Part shown: positions 1 to 6,945 of the stretch, one piece after another
Position numbering within the stretch: position 1 is the stretch's first letter
How the letters are laid out: each line of letters opens with the position of its first letter
Position numbers and translations under genes: made by a program
Notes under the pieces: generated by a model
The model's input: only the letters and a program-made list of their open reading frames with translations
Database searches by the model: none
Told to the model about the DNA's origin: nothing
From: Bacteroidota bacterium
GTDB taxonomy: Bacteria; Bacteroidota; Bacteroidia; Chitinophagales; UBA2359
Reading direction: 5' to 3'
NCBI GenBank assembly: GCA_020631675.1
Contig: JAHDGT010000073.1
Location: forward strand, 1 to 14,165
DNA length: 14,165 nucleotides

Positions 1-48
1 GCCAAACAGCAGCAGGCAGCGGCTGAATTTGAACGGATAGCCCGGTGA
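1..48 (+). repeat. 3' end of a structured extragenic element (partial copy)
   Basis: This stretch aligns with the minus strand of 13914-13958: GCCAAACAG, then CAGCAG and CAG, then CGGATAGCCCG, in the same order and spacing (about 34 of 45 positions by eye, one gap). In both places a T-rich hairpin follows immediately, so the stretch seems to be the 3' part of a repeated transcribed element that ends in a terminator. Alternatively it is the tail of a gene entering from the left: one frame is open and stops at TGA 46-48, ending EFERIAR. The similarity to a non-coding copy makes me prefer the repeat. Confidence 0.45.
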
Positions 49-56
49 CCGCAGTT

Positions 57-73
57 AAAGCTTGCGCTTTTTT
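57..73 (+). terminator. Short hairpin with T-run, probable terminator
   Basis: AAAGC (57-61) pairs with GCTTT (66-70) around a 4-nt loop and is followed by further Ts up to 73. The stem is short, so efficiency is uncertain. It would end transcription coming from the left before pheT. AAAGCTTGC at 57-65 also has an inverted copy, GCAAGCTTT, at 141-149; together they bracket the 7-bp-unit repeat array. Confidence 0.45.
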
Positions 74-105
74 AGACCCGAGACATGAGACTCGAGACAT
101 GAGAT
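74..105 (+). repeat. 7-bp-unit (GAGACNN) repeat array, copy A
   Basis: Tandem 7-bp units have a constant GAGAC and a variable dinucleotide: GACCC, GAGACAT, GAGACTC, GAGACAT, GAGAT. The reverse complement of 5451-5484 has the same number of units and the same borders (TTAGAC at one end, GAGACATGAGATT at the other). Inside the units the two copies differ only in the variable dinucleotides. A short related piece is at 5366-5379. I recall similar GTCTC/GAGAC strings being common between genes in Bacteroidota. No function is visible. Confidence 0.8.
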
Positions 106-271
106 TATCTGCTCGACACCGATTTATCCATAGAATAAAAGCAAGCTTTTATTGCGGGCATGCGCCCTGAAAATCATAAAAATCAAAAGATGTGGTAGCT
201 AAGGAACCATTCTCCTGTTTATGCAGTATGAAATGATTAAATTCGCGACTTAAAATTCAGAATATTTATCC

Positions 272-2722
272 ATGAAGATTTCCTATAACTGGTTGAAGGA
301 TTATTTGCAGATCGATCTGCCTGCTGATCAGGCGGCACAGGTGTTGACCGACATTGGTTTGGAGGTAGAAAAGTTTGAAGTGACAGGCGGTGTTGAAGGT
401 GGTTTTGAAGGCTTGGTAGTTGGTGAGGTTTTAACTGCCGAGCAGCACCCCAATGCGGATCGTTTGCGAGTGACCACTGTGAATGTGGGCGGAGAGGAGC
501 CTTTGAATATTGTTTGTGGTGCGCCTAATGTGGCTGCCGGGCAAAAAGTGGTGGTGGCTACTGTGGGCACGATGCTTTACCCTTTGGAAGGCGATCCTTT
601 TAAAATCAAGAAAGGGAAGATCAGAGGGGAAGTGAGCATGGGTATGATCTGTGCGGAAGACGAGATCGGTATGGGTACGGATCACGACGGCATCATTGAG
701 TTGGATACGGATGCTCCTCCGGGTACGCCCGTAAAGGAAGTGATACAGTTGGAGACGGATGAGGTTTTTGAGATCGGTTTGACGCCGAATCGTTCGGATG
801 CGACTAACCATGTGGGGGTGGCAAAGGATCTCGCGGCAGCTCTTCAGATACTAAAGGGCAGTGATAAAAAGGTGGTTTTGCCTGCTGTTGATGGCTTTAA
901 AGTGAGCAATAATGCGCTACCCATAGCTGTAGAAGTGCAAAACACGGAAGCTTGTCCACGTTATGTGGGCGTAAGTATTTCTGGTGTTAAGGTGGGCGAG
1001 TCTCCGGAGTGGATGCAGAAACGTTTGATGGCTATTGGCGTTCGTCCGATCAATAATATCGTTGACATCACCAATTTCATTTTGCATGAATTGGGGCAGC
1101 CGCTTCATGCCTTTGATGCGGATAAGATCGCTGGTAATAAAGTGATCGTTCGTTGCTTGCCACAGGATACGGAATTTGTGACTTTAGATGAGCAAACGCG
1201 CAAGTTGCATGCGGAAGACCTTATCATTTGTGATGGGGATAATAAGCCGATGTGTATCGCGGGGGTTTTCGGTGGGCTGAATTCTGGTGTGACCGAGCAA
1301 ACCACTAACATTTTCTTAGAAAGTGCTCGTTTCCATCCGATCAGAACGCGTCGTACTTCTGCTCGCCATTTGTTGCGTACGGATGCGGCGATTCGTTTTG
1401 AGAAGGGTGTGGATCCTAATAACTGTTTGTATGCTTTAAAGCGGGCGGCATTGCTGATCACGGAATTGGCAGGTGGGGCGATCACTTCTGAGGTGGTTGA
1501 TGTATATCCTACTCCTGTGGAACGTCCATTGGTAAAAGTGCGCTATAAGCGGGTCAATCAACTGATCGGAGTGGACATTCCCAAGGACACTGTGAAAAAC
1601 ATTTTGACGGCTTTAGATATTCAGATCCAGTCTGAAGATGAAGAGAGCCTGCAAGTAGCCGTAGGTACAGAACGTGCCGATGTATTGCGCGAGGTGGATG
1701 TGATCGAAGAGATATTACGCATCTACGGTTTCAATAGTGTGCCTATTCCTGAAACTTTGAAATCGTCTTTGTCCTACTCCAACAAACCGGATTCGGACCA
1801 ACTGACAAGAAAGATCGCCGACTTATTGGTGAGCGATGGTTTTTATCAGAGCATGGGTACTTCGATCACTAATTCCAAGTACTACGAAGAAGGTGACAAT
1901 AGCATTGTTCCTTTGATGAACAGTTTGAATGCCAATATGGACGTGATGCGCTCCAATATGTTATTCAGCGGTTTGGAAGCGATCTTGCACAACCAAAACC
2001 ATAAGCAAAGTGATATTCGTTTCTACGAATTCGGCAAGACTTATGCACAGCAAGAAGTTGAAAATGATGGTCAGTCGAGCATAAAGTACAGTGAGCAAAC
2101 CCACTTGAGTTTATTCCTGACGGGCAATCTGAAAACAGAAAGCTGGGATGGTAAAACCAATAAGGTGAGCTTCTTCGATCTGAAAGAAAGTGTGCAGCGG
2201 GTATTGAGTAGATTGGGCATCCGATCGTTCCAAAGCCAAGAGGCGGATGCAAGTCATTTGGCCTATGGTTTGACCTATCAACTAGGCAAGCAGCGACCAT
2301 TAGTTACCTTTGGTTCGGTAAAACGCACGATCTTAAAGCAGTTCGGAATAAAAAATGAGGTATATTATGCCGATATTCAGTGGGATCAAGTACTGAAGGT
2401 GGTTAAAAAGCAGAAAACGACCTATCAGGAAATTCCGAAATACCCAAGTGTTCGTCGTGATTTAGCAATGCTATTGGACAAAGAAGTGGCATTCGGTAAG
2501 ATCGAAGCGATCGCTAAATCCACGGTCAAGCAACTGCTGCGTAATGTCAATTTGTTCGATATTTTCGATGACGAATCGAAATTGGGTGAAGGGAAGAAAT
2601 CTTATGCGGTAAGCTTCCTCTTCCAAGACGAACGAAAAACATTGACGGATAAGGAAGTGGACAAGGTGATGAAGAAATTGATTCATCGGGTACAAACAGA
2701 ACTGGGTGCGGAGATTCGGTAG
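272..2722 (+). CDS. pheT: Phenylalanine--tRNA ligase beta subunit
   Basis: Beta chain of the cytosolic (alpha-beta)2 enzyme that charges tRNA-Phe with phenylalanine; the beta chain also hydrolyses mischarged Tyr-tRNA-Phe. At 816 residues it has the family's usual length. Domains in order: N-terminal segment (ISYNWLKDYL, 3-12); OB-fold tRNA-binding domain, about 40-150 (HPNADRLRV 59-67, VCGAPN 81-86); B3/4 editing domain, about 215-390 (GLTPNRSD lies just before it at 169-176; NNIVDITNF 261-269, GQPLHAFD 275-282, RFEKGVDP 375-382); B5, about 410-485 (REVDVIEEILRIYG 473-486); catalytic-like core; and a C-terminal FDX-ACB anticodon-arm domain, about 720-816 (YPSVRRDLAML). All appear intact. pheS is not in the window; separation of pheS and pheT is frequent in this phylum. 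No Shine-Dalgarno sequence and no clear -7 box were found upstream. The start is set by the conserved MKISYNWL. Confidence 0.98.
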   Translation: MKISYNWLKDYLQIDLPADQAAQVLTDIGLEVEKFEVTGGVEGGFEGLVVGEVLTAEQHPNADRLRVTTVNVGGEEPLNIVCGAPNVAAGQKVVVATVGTMLYPLEGDPFKIKKGKIRGEVSMGMICAEDEIGMGTDHDGIIELDTDAPPGTPVKEVIQLETDEVFEIGLTPNRSDATNHVGVAKDLAAALQILKGSDKKVVLPAVDGFKVSNNALPIAVEVQNTEACPRYVGVSISGVKVGESPEWMQKRLMAIGVRPINNIVDITNFILHELGQPLHAFDADKIAGNKVIVRCLPQDTEFVTLDEQTRKLHAEDLIICDGDNKPMCIAGVFGGLNSGVTEQTTNIFLESARFHPIRTRRTSARHLLRTDAAIRFEKGVDPNNCLYALKRAALLITELAGGAITSEVVDVYPTPVERPLVKVRYKRVNQLIGVDIPKDTVKNILTALDIQIQSEDEESLQVAVGTERADVLREVDVIEEILRIYGFNSVPIPETLKSSLSYSNKPDSDQLTRKIADLLVSDGFYQSMGTSITNSKYYEEGDNSIVPLMNSLNANMDVMRSNMLFSGLEAILHNQNHKQSDIRFYEFGKTYAQQEVENDGQSSIKYSEQTHLSLFLTGNLKTESWDGKTNKVSFFDLKESVQRVLSRLGIRSFQSQEADASHLAYGLTYQLGKQRPLVTFGSVKRTILKQFGIKNEVYYADIQWDQVLKVVKKQKTTYQEIPKYPSVRRDLAMLLDKEVAFGKIEAIAKSTVKQLLRNVNLFDIFDDESKLGEGKKSYAVSFLFQDERKTLTDKEVDKVMKKLIHRVQTELGAEIR

Positions 2723-2770
2723 TCGATACACGGCTTGATCAGGCAAACTTTAAACACTTCTGTACTGTTG

Positions 2771-2778
2771 TATTTTTG
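2771..2778 (+). promoter_or_regulatory. Bacteroidota -7 promoter box before the coiled-coil/zapA genes
   Basis: TATTTTTG matches the Bacteroidota primary-sigma -7 consensus TAnnTTTG exactly. It lies 20 bp before the ATG at 2799, giving a very short leader. No clear TTG -33 element is at the right distance (CTTTAA at 2747-2752 is the nearest). It would let the coiled-coil gene and zapA be transcribed apart from pheT. Confidence 0.55.
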
Positions 2779-2798
2779 TAACAAAATGCTCTGCGCGC

Positions 2799-3095
2799 AT
2801 GGCCAATCAACCCATATCAGCTAAGATCGATAATACTTTAGCCAAGATCAATACGATCCTCAGCGATTATATGCAATTGGAGAAGGAGTATCTCGAATTA
2901 GCCGAAGAGCGCAATGTGCTCAAGGAACACATACGAATACAGGAGAAGCGACATACGGAATTGGAGGAAAAGCTGAAATTCTTGAAGCTATCCAAAACCG
3001 CTAGTGTGTCTAATGAAGACCAAACTGAACTGAAAGCGACCATTGCCGAGATCATCAAGGAAATCGACAAGTGCATTGGTATGTTGAATAAGTAA
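2799..3095 (+). CDS. Small coiled-coil protein next to ZapA, possible ZapB-like partner
   Basis: 98 residues, almost wholly charged helix, without a signal peptide or membrane segment. A heptad-like stretch runs over about 15-65 (LEKEYLELAEERNVLKEH), then a short break (SKTASVSNED), then a second helix ending IDKCIGMLNK. I recognise it as a conserved hypothetical of Bacteroidota found between pheT and zapA, not as a named family. The gap to zapA is only 21 bp, so the two are very likely co-transcribed. In E. coli, ZapA works with a small coiled-coil protein, ZapB; a similar role here is inferred from context and shape, not from sequence similarity. The start is supported by the -7 box just upstream. 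Confidence 0.85.
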   Translation: MANQPISAKIDNTLAKINTILSDYMQLEKEYLELAEERNVLKEHIRIQEKRHTELEEKLKFLKLSKTASVSNEDQTELKATIAEIIKEIDKCIGMLNK

Positions 3096-3116
3096 AGGAA
3101 AAGTCAATTCGCGAAC

Positions 3117-3419
3117 ATGAGTGAAGAGCCAAAAATCAATGTGAAGGTCTATATCGCCGACCGCCCTTACCGACTCAAAATTGAGTCTGGTGAAGAGGAG
3201 AACGTGCGCAAAGCTGCGGAGCACATCAAGGAGAGAATGCATGAGTTGCAAACCACTTATGGTGCTAAAGACAAACAAGATTATTTAGCCATGGCTTCGC
3301 TTTTGATCTGTGTTGAACTCATGGAGAACAAAACCACAGGTGAAGTGGTGGACGATGAAGCTCATGAAAAACTGGACCAATTGAATACCATCTTAAGCGA
3401 GTTCATCAATAAGGGTTAA
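3117..3419 (+). CDS. zapA: Cell division protein ZapA
   Basis: 100-residue ZapA family protein, which binds FtsZ and bundles protofilaments at the division ring in the cytoplasm. The N-terminal globular part shows the family pattern (INVKVYIADRPYRLKIESGEE, about 7-27, then EENVRKAAEHIKERM). The C-terminal half is the dimerising helix (DYLAMASLLICVELMENK, followed by an acidic linker and DQLNTILSEFI). Length is normal for the family. It directly follows the coiled-coil gene and is followed by a strong terminator, so the two form a bicistronic unit. Confidence 0.93.
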   Translation: MSEEPKINVKVYIADRPYRLKIESGEEENVRKAAEHIKERMHELQTTYGAKDKQDYLAMASLLICVELMENKTTGEVVDDEAHEKLDQLNTILSEFINKG

Positions 3420-3443
3420 AACCTGATCAACTATAGAAAAAAC

Positions 3444-3495
3444 AAAAGCGGCTTATCGCACTCTGAAGCAAAAGGAGTGAGATAAGCCGCTTTTT
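3444..3495 (+). terminator. Strong intrinsic terminator after zapA
   Basis: AAAAGCGGCTTATC (3444-3457) pairs perfectly with GATAAGCCGCTTTT (3481-3494); inside, ACTC (3460-3463) pairs with GAGT (3475-3478). The stem ends in a T-run. The left flank is A-rich, so it could also work on the minus strand. It separates zapA from rny. Confidence 0.9.
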
Positions 3496-3505
3496 CGTGA
3501 TAATC

Positions 3506-3570
3506 GTGGAAACAATGAAACTTTAATCCACAATAAGCTTCTGTCTCGAAAAATGGCATTATATTTCCAC
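3506..3570 (+). other. Possible structured RNA segment between zapA and rny
   Basis: GTGGAAA (3506-3512) is complementary to TTTCCAC (3564-3570), and AATG (3514-3517) to CATT (3557-3560), closing a large interior of about 40 nt. A competing short hairpin uses the same left arm: GTGGA (3506-3510) with TCCAC (3527-3531). This could be a small RNA, a switch-like leader or chance. A long, centrally open hairpin beside zapA recalls 6S RNA, which lies next to zapA in E. coli, but the fit is poor and I do not call it that. Confidence 0.2.
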
Positions 3571-3584
3571 CATCTTTATTTTTA

Positions 3585-3630
3585 GGTGAAACGCTGCGAT
3601 AAAGTCTACTTTATGTCACGTTTTATCACC
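3585..3630 (+). promoter_or_regulatory. Hairpin in the rny leader
   Basis: GGTGA (3585-3589) pairs with TCACC (3626-3630), then AACG with CGTT, then after a small internal loop ATAAAGT (3599-3605) pairs with ACTTTAT (3608-3614) around a 2-nt turn (fewer pairs if a larger loop forms). No T-run follows, so it is not a terminator. It ends 24 bp before the rny start and would form in the 5' untranslated region. RNase genes are often autoregulated through their leaders, which makes this a candidate site for that; the role is inferred. Confidence 0.45.
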
Positions 3631-3654
3631 TTTACCATTTAACAGAACCAACTC

Positions 3655-5286
3655 ATGGAAATAGCAGCAGTGCTGTCCATCGTTGGCTTGATCATTGGCG
3701 CCATTGCAGGTTTCTTTTCTGGAAAAGCGGGAAGTAAGAAAGCGGTTGCGGAAGCTATGGCCCAAGCGGAATCAGATGCGAAAGAGCTACTCGATAAAGC
3801 GACATTAGATGCGGAAGCAAAAGCAAAAGAGCGACTAGACAAGGCAAATAATACTGCCCGAAAAATTCGTTCTGAAGCCGATCGCGATGCCAATCAGAAA
3901 CGCAAGAAAGCCGAGGCTTTCGAAAGAGAACTCAGGACCAAAGAGAATAAGATCAACCAACGGTCTAACAGCCTAAAAACACGAGAAGAAGAGGTGAACC
4001 GCCTCAAAGCCAGTACTAATAAAGAGCAAAAAGAGATCACACAACTCAAGCAGGATCTCAGTGGTCAGAGAGACTCGCTCAAAAAGAGACTGGCAGATGC
4101 TGACCGCCAAAAGAAAAAGGTAGTCACTGAATTACAAAAGCAACTGGAGATGGTAGCCGGCATGAGCCGGGAAGACGCCAAAGAACAGTTGGTGAAAAGC
4201 ATGGTCGAGCAAGCGGAAACGGACGCGATGGCCAGTATAAAAGACATCGTTGAAGATGCCAAGCTAAAAGCGAACCGCGAGGCCAAGAAAATCATTATCC
4301 AAACCATCCAGCGTACCGCTGCGGAACATACCATTGAGAATACGGTTTCTGTATTCAATCTGGAATCTGATGATGTAAAAGGACAGATCATTGGTCGGGA
4401 AGGGCGTAACATCCGTGCTTTAGAAGCAGCAACAGGAGTTGAGATCATCGTTGACGACACACCAGAAGCGATCGTAATTTCGGGTTATGATCCCGTACGT
4501 CGTGAGATCGCCCGCTTATCACTGCAACGCTTAGTGACAGACGGACGAATTCACCCGGCTAGGATCGAAGAGGTCGTTGCCAAGACGCGCAAGCAGATCG
4601 AGCAACAAATCGTAGAGTTTGGTGAGCGTACAGTGATCGACCTGAACATACACGGTATGCACCCGCAGTTGGTGAAGATCGTAGGTAGAATGCGCTATCG
4701 TTCTTCTTATGGACAGAACCTCTTGCAGCACTCTATTGAAACCGCTAAAGTATGTGCCATCATGTGTGCGGAATTGGGGTTAAAACCTAAAACCATACAA
4801 CTGGCAAAACGTGCGGGTCTACTACACGATATCGGTAAAGTGCCACATGAAGAGACTGATTTGTCACACGCCTTATTGGGTATGAAGTGGGCAGAAAAGT
4901 ACAAAGAGCATAAAGCGGTTTGCAATGCCATCGGTGCCCACCACGACGAGGTCGAGATGACCCATTTGATCTCTCCTATCGTACAAGCTTGCGATGCCAT
5001 TTCTGGTGCGCGGCCGGGAGCGCGTAGAGAGATATTGGAATCTTATCTGAAGCGTATCAAAGAACTCGAAGAGCTTGCTGCCAATTTCCCTGGTGTAGAA
5101 AAAGCCTATGCGATTCAAGCAGGTAGAGAACTACGTGTTATGGTACGCTCCGAAGAAGTACCCGATGATAAAGCCGATGAGCTGTCTCTGCTCATTTCTA
5201 CCAAGATACAGAACGAGATGCAGTATCCCGGTCAGGTAAAAGTAACCGTGATCCGAGAAAAGAGAGCCATTACTTACGCTCGCTGA
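3655..5286 (+). CDS. rny: Ribonuclease Y
   Basis: Membrane-anchored endoribonuclease that starts mRNA decay. At 543 residues it is slightly longer than the usual 515-525. An N-terminal membrane segment (about 2-22, VLSIVGLIIGAIAGFFSG) is followed by a long charged coiled coil (about 28-215, rich in A, K, E, R), a KH RNA-binding domain (about 230-300; GQIIGREGRNIRAL from 243) and a metal-dependent HD domain (about 350-450) with the catalytic pair H391-D392 in LLHDIGK and further metal-ligand histidines in GAHHDE. The C-terminal domain is complete (to KRAITYAR). It is flanked by terminators at 3444 and 5311, so it is probably monocistronic. The start is supported by the membrane segment directly after Met. 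No Shine-Dalgarno sequence is visible. Confidence 0.97.
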   Translation: MEIAAVLSIVGLIIGAIAGFFSGKAGSKKAVAEAMAQAESDAKELLDKATLDAEAKAKERLDKANNTARKIRSEADRDANQKRKKAEAFERELRTKENKINQRSNSLKTREEEVNRLKASTNKEQKEITQLKQDLSGQRDSLKKRLADADRQKKKVVTELQKQLEMVAGMSREDAKEQLVKSMVEQAETDAMASIKDIVEDAKLKANREAKKIIIQTIQRTAAEHTIENTVSVFNLESDDVKGQIIGREGRNIRALEAATGVEIIVDDTPEAIVISGYDPVRREIARLSLQRLVTDGRIHPARIEEVVAKTRKQIEQQIVEFGERTVIDLNIHGMHPQLVKIVGRMRYRSSYGQNLLQHSIETAKVCAIMCAELGLKPKTIQLAKRAGLLHDIGKVPHEETDLSHALLGMKWAEKYKEHKAVCNAIGAHHDEVEMTHLISPIVQACDAISGARPGARREILESYLKRIKELEELAANFPGVEKAYAIQAGRELRVMVRSEEVPDDKADELSLLISTKIQNEMQYPGQVKVTVIREKRAITYAR

Positions 5287-5310
5287 TCCAGCTTTTATAA
5301 GCAACAATCC

Positions 5311-5345
5311 AAAAGCCCCAAAGCAATTTGCTTTGGGGCTTTTTA
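5311..5345 (+). terminator. Strong intrinsic terminator after rny
   Basis: AAAAGCCCCAAAGC (5311-5324) pairs perfectly with GCTTTGGGGCTTTT (5330-5343) around a 5-nt loop and runs into more Ts. It begins 24 bp after the rny stop codon. The A-rich left flank could make it weakly bidirectional. Confidence 0.93.
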
Positions 5346-5365
5346 AGTATTTGGACAATAGATTT

Positions 5366-5379
5366 GAGACGTGAGACGC
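5366..5379 (+). repeat. 7-bp-unit repeat, short copy B
   Basis: Two units of the GAGACNN type, GAGACGT and GAGACGC. GACGTGAGAC (5368-5377) is exactly complementary to GTCTCACGTC (5472-5481) in copy C, so copies B and C form an inverted pair around the fahA promoter region. Confidence 0.6.
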
Positions 5380-5400
5380 AGTACTTAATTTATAGCACCG

Positions 5401-5408
5401 TATCTTTG
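5401..5408 (+). promoter_or_regulatory. Bacteroidota -7 promoter box for fahA
   Basis: TATCTTTG is an exact match to TAnnTTTG. It lies 86 bp before the preferred fahA start at 5495 and 56 bp after the rny terminator. No good -33 TTG is at the normal spacing. The leader RNA would contain repeat copy C. Confidence 0.55.
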
Positions 5409-5450
5409 TTTATTGTAAGAGGCAATAGAAATTAAGAAGTAGCTTAAAAA

Positions 5451-5484
5451 ATCTCATGTCTCGAGTCTCGAGTCTCACGTCTAA
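5451..5484 (-). repeat. 7-bp-unit (GAGACNN) repeat array, copy C
   Basis: On the minus strand the units are GACGT, GAGACTC, GAGACTC, GAGACAT, GAGAT, bordered by TTA and TT as in copy A (74-105): about 31 of 36 positions match by eye. It ends 11 bp before the preferred fahA start. Reading it as protein would give a spurious N-terminal extension to fahA. Confidence 0.8.
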
Positions 5485-5494
5485 TAAAAACCAC

Positions 5495-6778
5495 ATGTCC
5501 CAAGCCATAAAAGCCAATGACCCGAATCGCCGTTCATGGGTAGATGTCCCTGCCAATAGCGATTTCCCCATTCAAAATATTCCCTTCGGAATTTTCTCTA
5601 CAGATGGTACTGCTCCAAGAACAGCTACTATCATTGGAGATACCGTGATTGACCTGTCCGCATTGGCTCGATTGGGTTACCTATCTGATACTGGGGCAGC
5701 TGCAGATGTCTTCAGTACTTCGACCTTAAACGCATTCCTCGAATTAGGCAAAGCCACATGGAGAGCAGTAAGGGATCGTATTTCTGATATTTTCGAGGCA
5801 GACAATGGAGAGCTAAGAGACAATTCTGACCATAAAGCACAAGTACTTTCTCCCGCACATGCCGCACAAATGTATTTGCCTGTGCAAGTGGGAGACTATA
5901 CCGACTTCTACGCCAGCAAAGAACATGCTACCAATGTAGGCACCATGTTCCGCGATCCAGCCAATGCACTATTGCCTAATTGGTTGCACCTACCTGTGGG
6001 TTATCACGGTCGTGCTTCCTCAATAGTGGTCAGTGGCACGCCATTACACCGGCCAATGGGGCAAACCCGTCCTGATCCAGAGCAGCCCCCTGTATTCGGC
6101 CCTTGCCGCCTATTCGATTTCGAATTGGAGATGGGTTATGTATTGGGGCAAGGTAAGCCTTTAGGACATCGTATAGGTGTGAATGAGGCGAGCGATTACA
6201 TTTTCGGTGTTACCCTATTCAACGATTGGAGCGCGCGTGACATACAAAAATGGGAGTATGTGCCCTTAGGCCCATTCCTGGGTAAAAACTTCGGTTCCAG
6301 CATGTCACCTTGGATCGTGACTTTAGATGCTTTAGAACCTTTCCGCATACCTGCACAAGAGCGTTTAAAGCCTATCCTCCCCTACTTGCAACAAGAGAAA
6401 GATGGCAATATAGATGTGAACTTATCCGTACTGATTCAGCCTGAAGGTGGTGAAGAAGAAGTGATCAGTCGCTCTAACTTTAAGTATATGTACTGGAGTG
6501 CCGAGCAAATGCTTGCCCACCATACTGTTAATGGCTGTAATGTCAAAGCGGGTGACATGTTCGCCTCAGGTACGATCAGCGGTCCGACTCCAGATAGTTA
6601 TGGTTCTATGTTAGAATTGTGCTGGCGAGGTACTAAGCCCATCACGCTTAAAGATGGTAGCGAACGTAAGTTCTTAAAAGATGGAGACACCCTTATTCTA
6701 CGCGGTCATGCGGAAAAAGATGGGATTCGTATTGGTTTTGGCGAAGTGAATGGTCAGGTTTTGCCGGCTATTCAGTAA
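5495..6778 (+). CDS. fahA: Fumarylacetoacetase
   Basis: Cytosolic hydrolase that splits 4-fumarylacetoacetate into fumarate and acetoacetate, the last step of phenylalanine/tyrosine (homogentisate) breakdown. 427 residues, close to the 419 of mammalian enzymes. Residues matching those known in mouse FAH are present: metal ligands D137 (DYTDF), E210 and E212 (FELEM) and D244 (FNDWSARD); catalytic-site H144 (KEHATNVG), K264 (FLGKNFG) and E374 (GSMLEL). The N-terminal SH3-like domain runs to about residue 130. I chose ATG 5495 over ATG 5456 because the extra 13 codons consist largely of repeat copy C. No other tyrosine-breakdown gene is nearby. It has its own -7 box and a terminator at each side. 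Confidence 0.95.
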   Translation: MSQAIKANDPNRRSWVDVPANSDFPIQNIPFGIFSTDGTAPRTATIIGDTVIDLSALARLGYLSDTGAAADVFSTSTLNAFLELGKATWRAVRDRISDIFEADNGELRDNSDHKAQVLSPAHAAQMYLPVQVGDYTDFYASKEHATNVGTMFRDPANALLPNWLHLPVGYHGRASSIVVSGTPLHRPMGQTRPDPEQPPVFGPCRLFDFELEMGYVLGQGKPLGHRIGVNEASDYIFGVTLFNDWSARDIQKWEYVPLGPFLGKNFGSSMSPWIVTLDALEPFRIPAQERLKPILPYLQQEKDGNIDVNLSVLIQPEGGEEEVISRSNFKYMYWSAEQMLAHHTVNGCNVKAGDMFASGTISGPTPDSYGSMLELCWRGTKPITLKDGSERKFLKDGDTLILRGHAEKDGIRIGFGEVNGQVLPAIQ

Positions 6779-6797
6779 CACAAACTACTTCATAAAT

Positions 6798-6854
6798 AAG
6801 CGGCATATTCGCACGTGATTATTTTACGCAATAATCCTACAAATATGCCGCTTT
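6798..6854. terminator. Two-tier hairpin between convergent fahA and usp
   Basis: AAGCGGCATATT (6798-6809) pairs perfectly with AATATGCCGCTT (6842-6853), and inside it GATTATT (6817-6823) with AATAATC (6830-6836). The T-run is short on both strands (TTT on plus, broken on minus). It lies between fahA and the leftward usp gene and probably serves as their shared terminator. Two smaller hairpins follow: ACCTC/GAGGT (6856-6875) and CGCTT/AAGCG (6885-6898). Confidence 0.7.
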
Positions 6855-6945
6855 CACCTCTCCTATCAGTGAGGTAGGCTTTACCGCTTATGCAAGCGAG
6901 TACGCCCCTTACCTATAGTTTGTTCAACGCCTTCTATTCTCCCGC

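Noticed and set aside
1..48. Gene tail ending EFERIAR at TGA 46-48
   Set aside because: The same bases recur on the minus strand at 13914-13958 in a non-coding, structured setting, so a repeat explains them better.
74..105. CRISPR-like array
   Set aside because: Units are 7 bp with 2-bp variable parts; there are no spacers of normal length and no cas genes.
3560..3584. -7 boxes for rny (TATATTTC at 3560, TATTTTTA at 3577)
   Set aside because: Each has one mismatch, no -33 element fits, and the two cannot be told apart; no promoter feature was called.
3420..3654. 6S RNA between zapA and rny
   Set aside because: Pairing is short and the bubble and promoter mimic are not convincing; kept only as a low-confidence structured segment.
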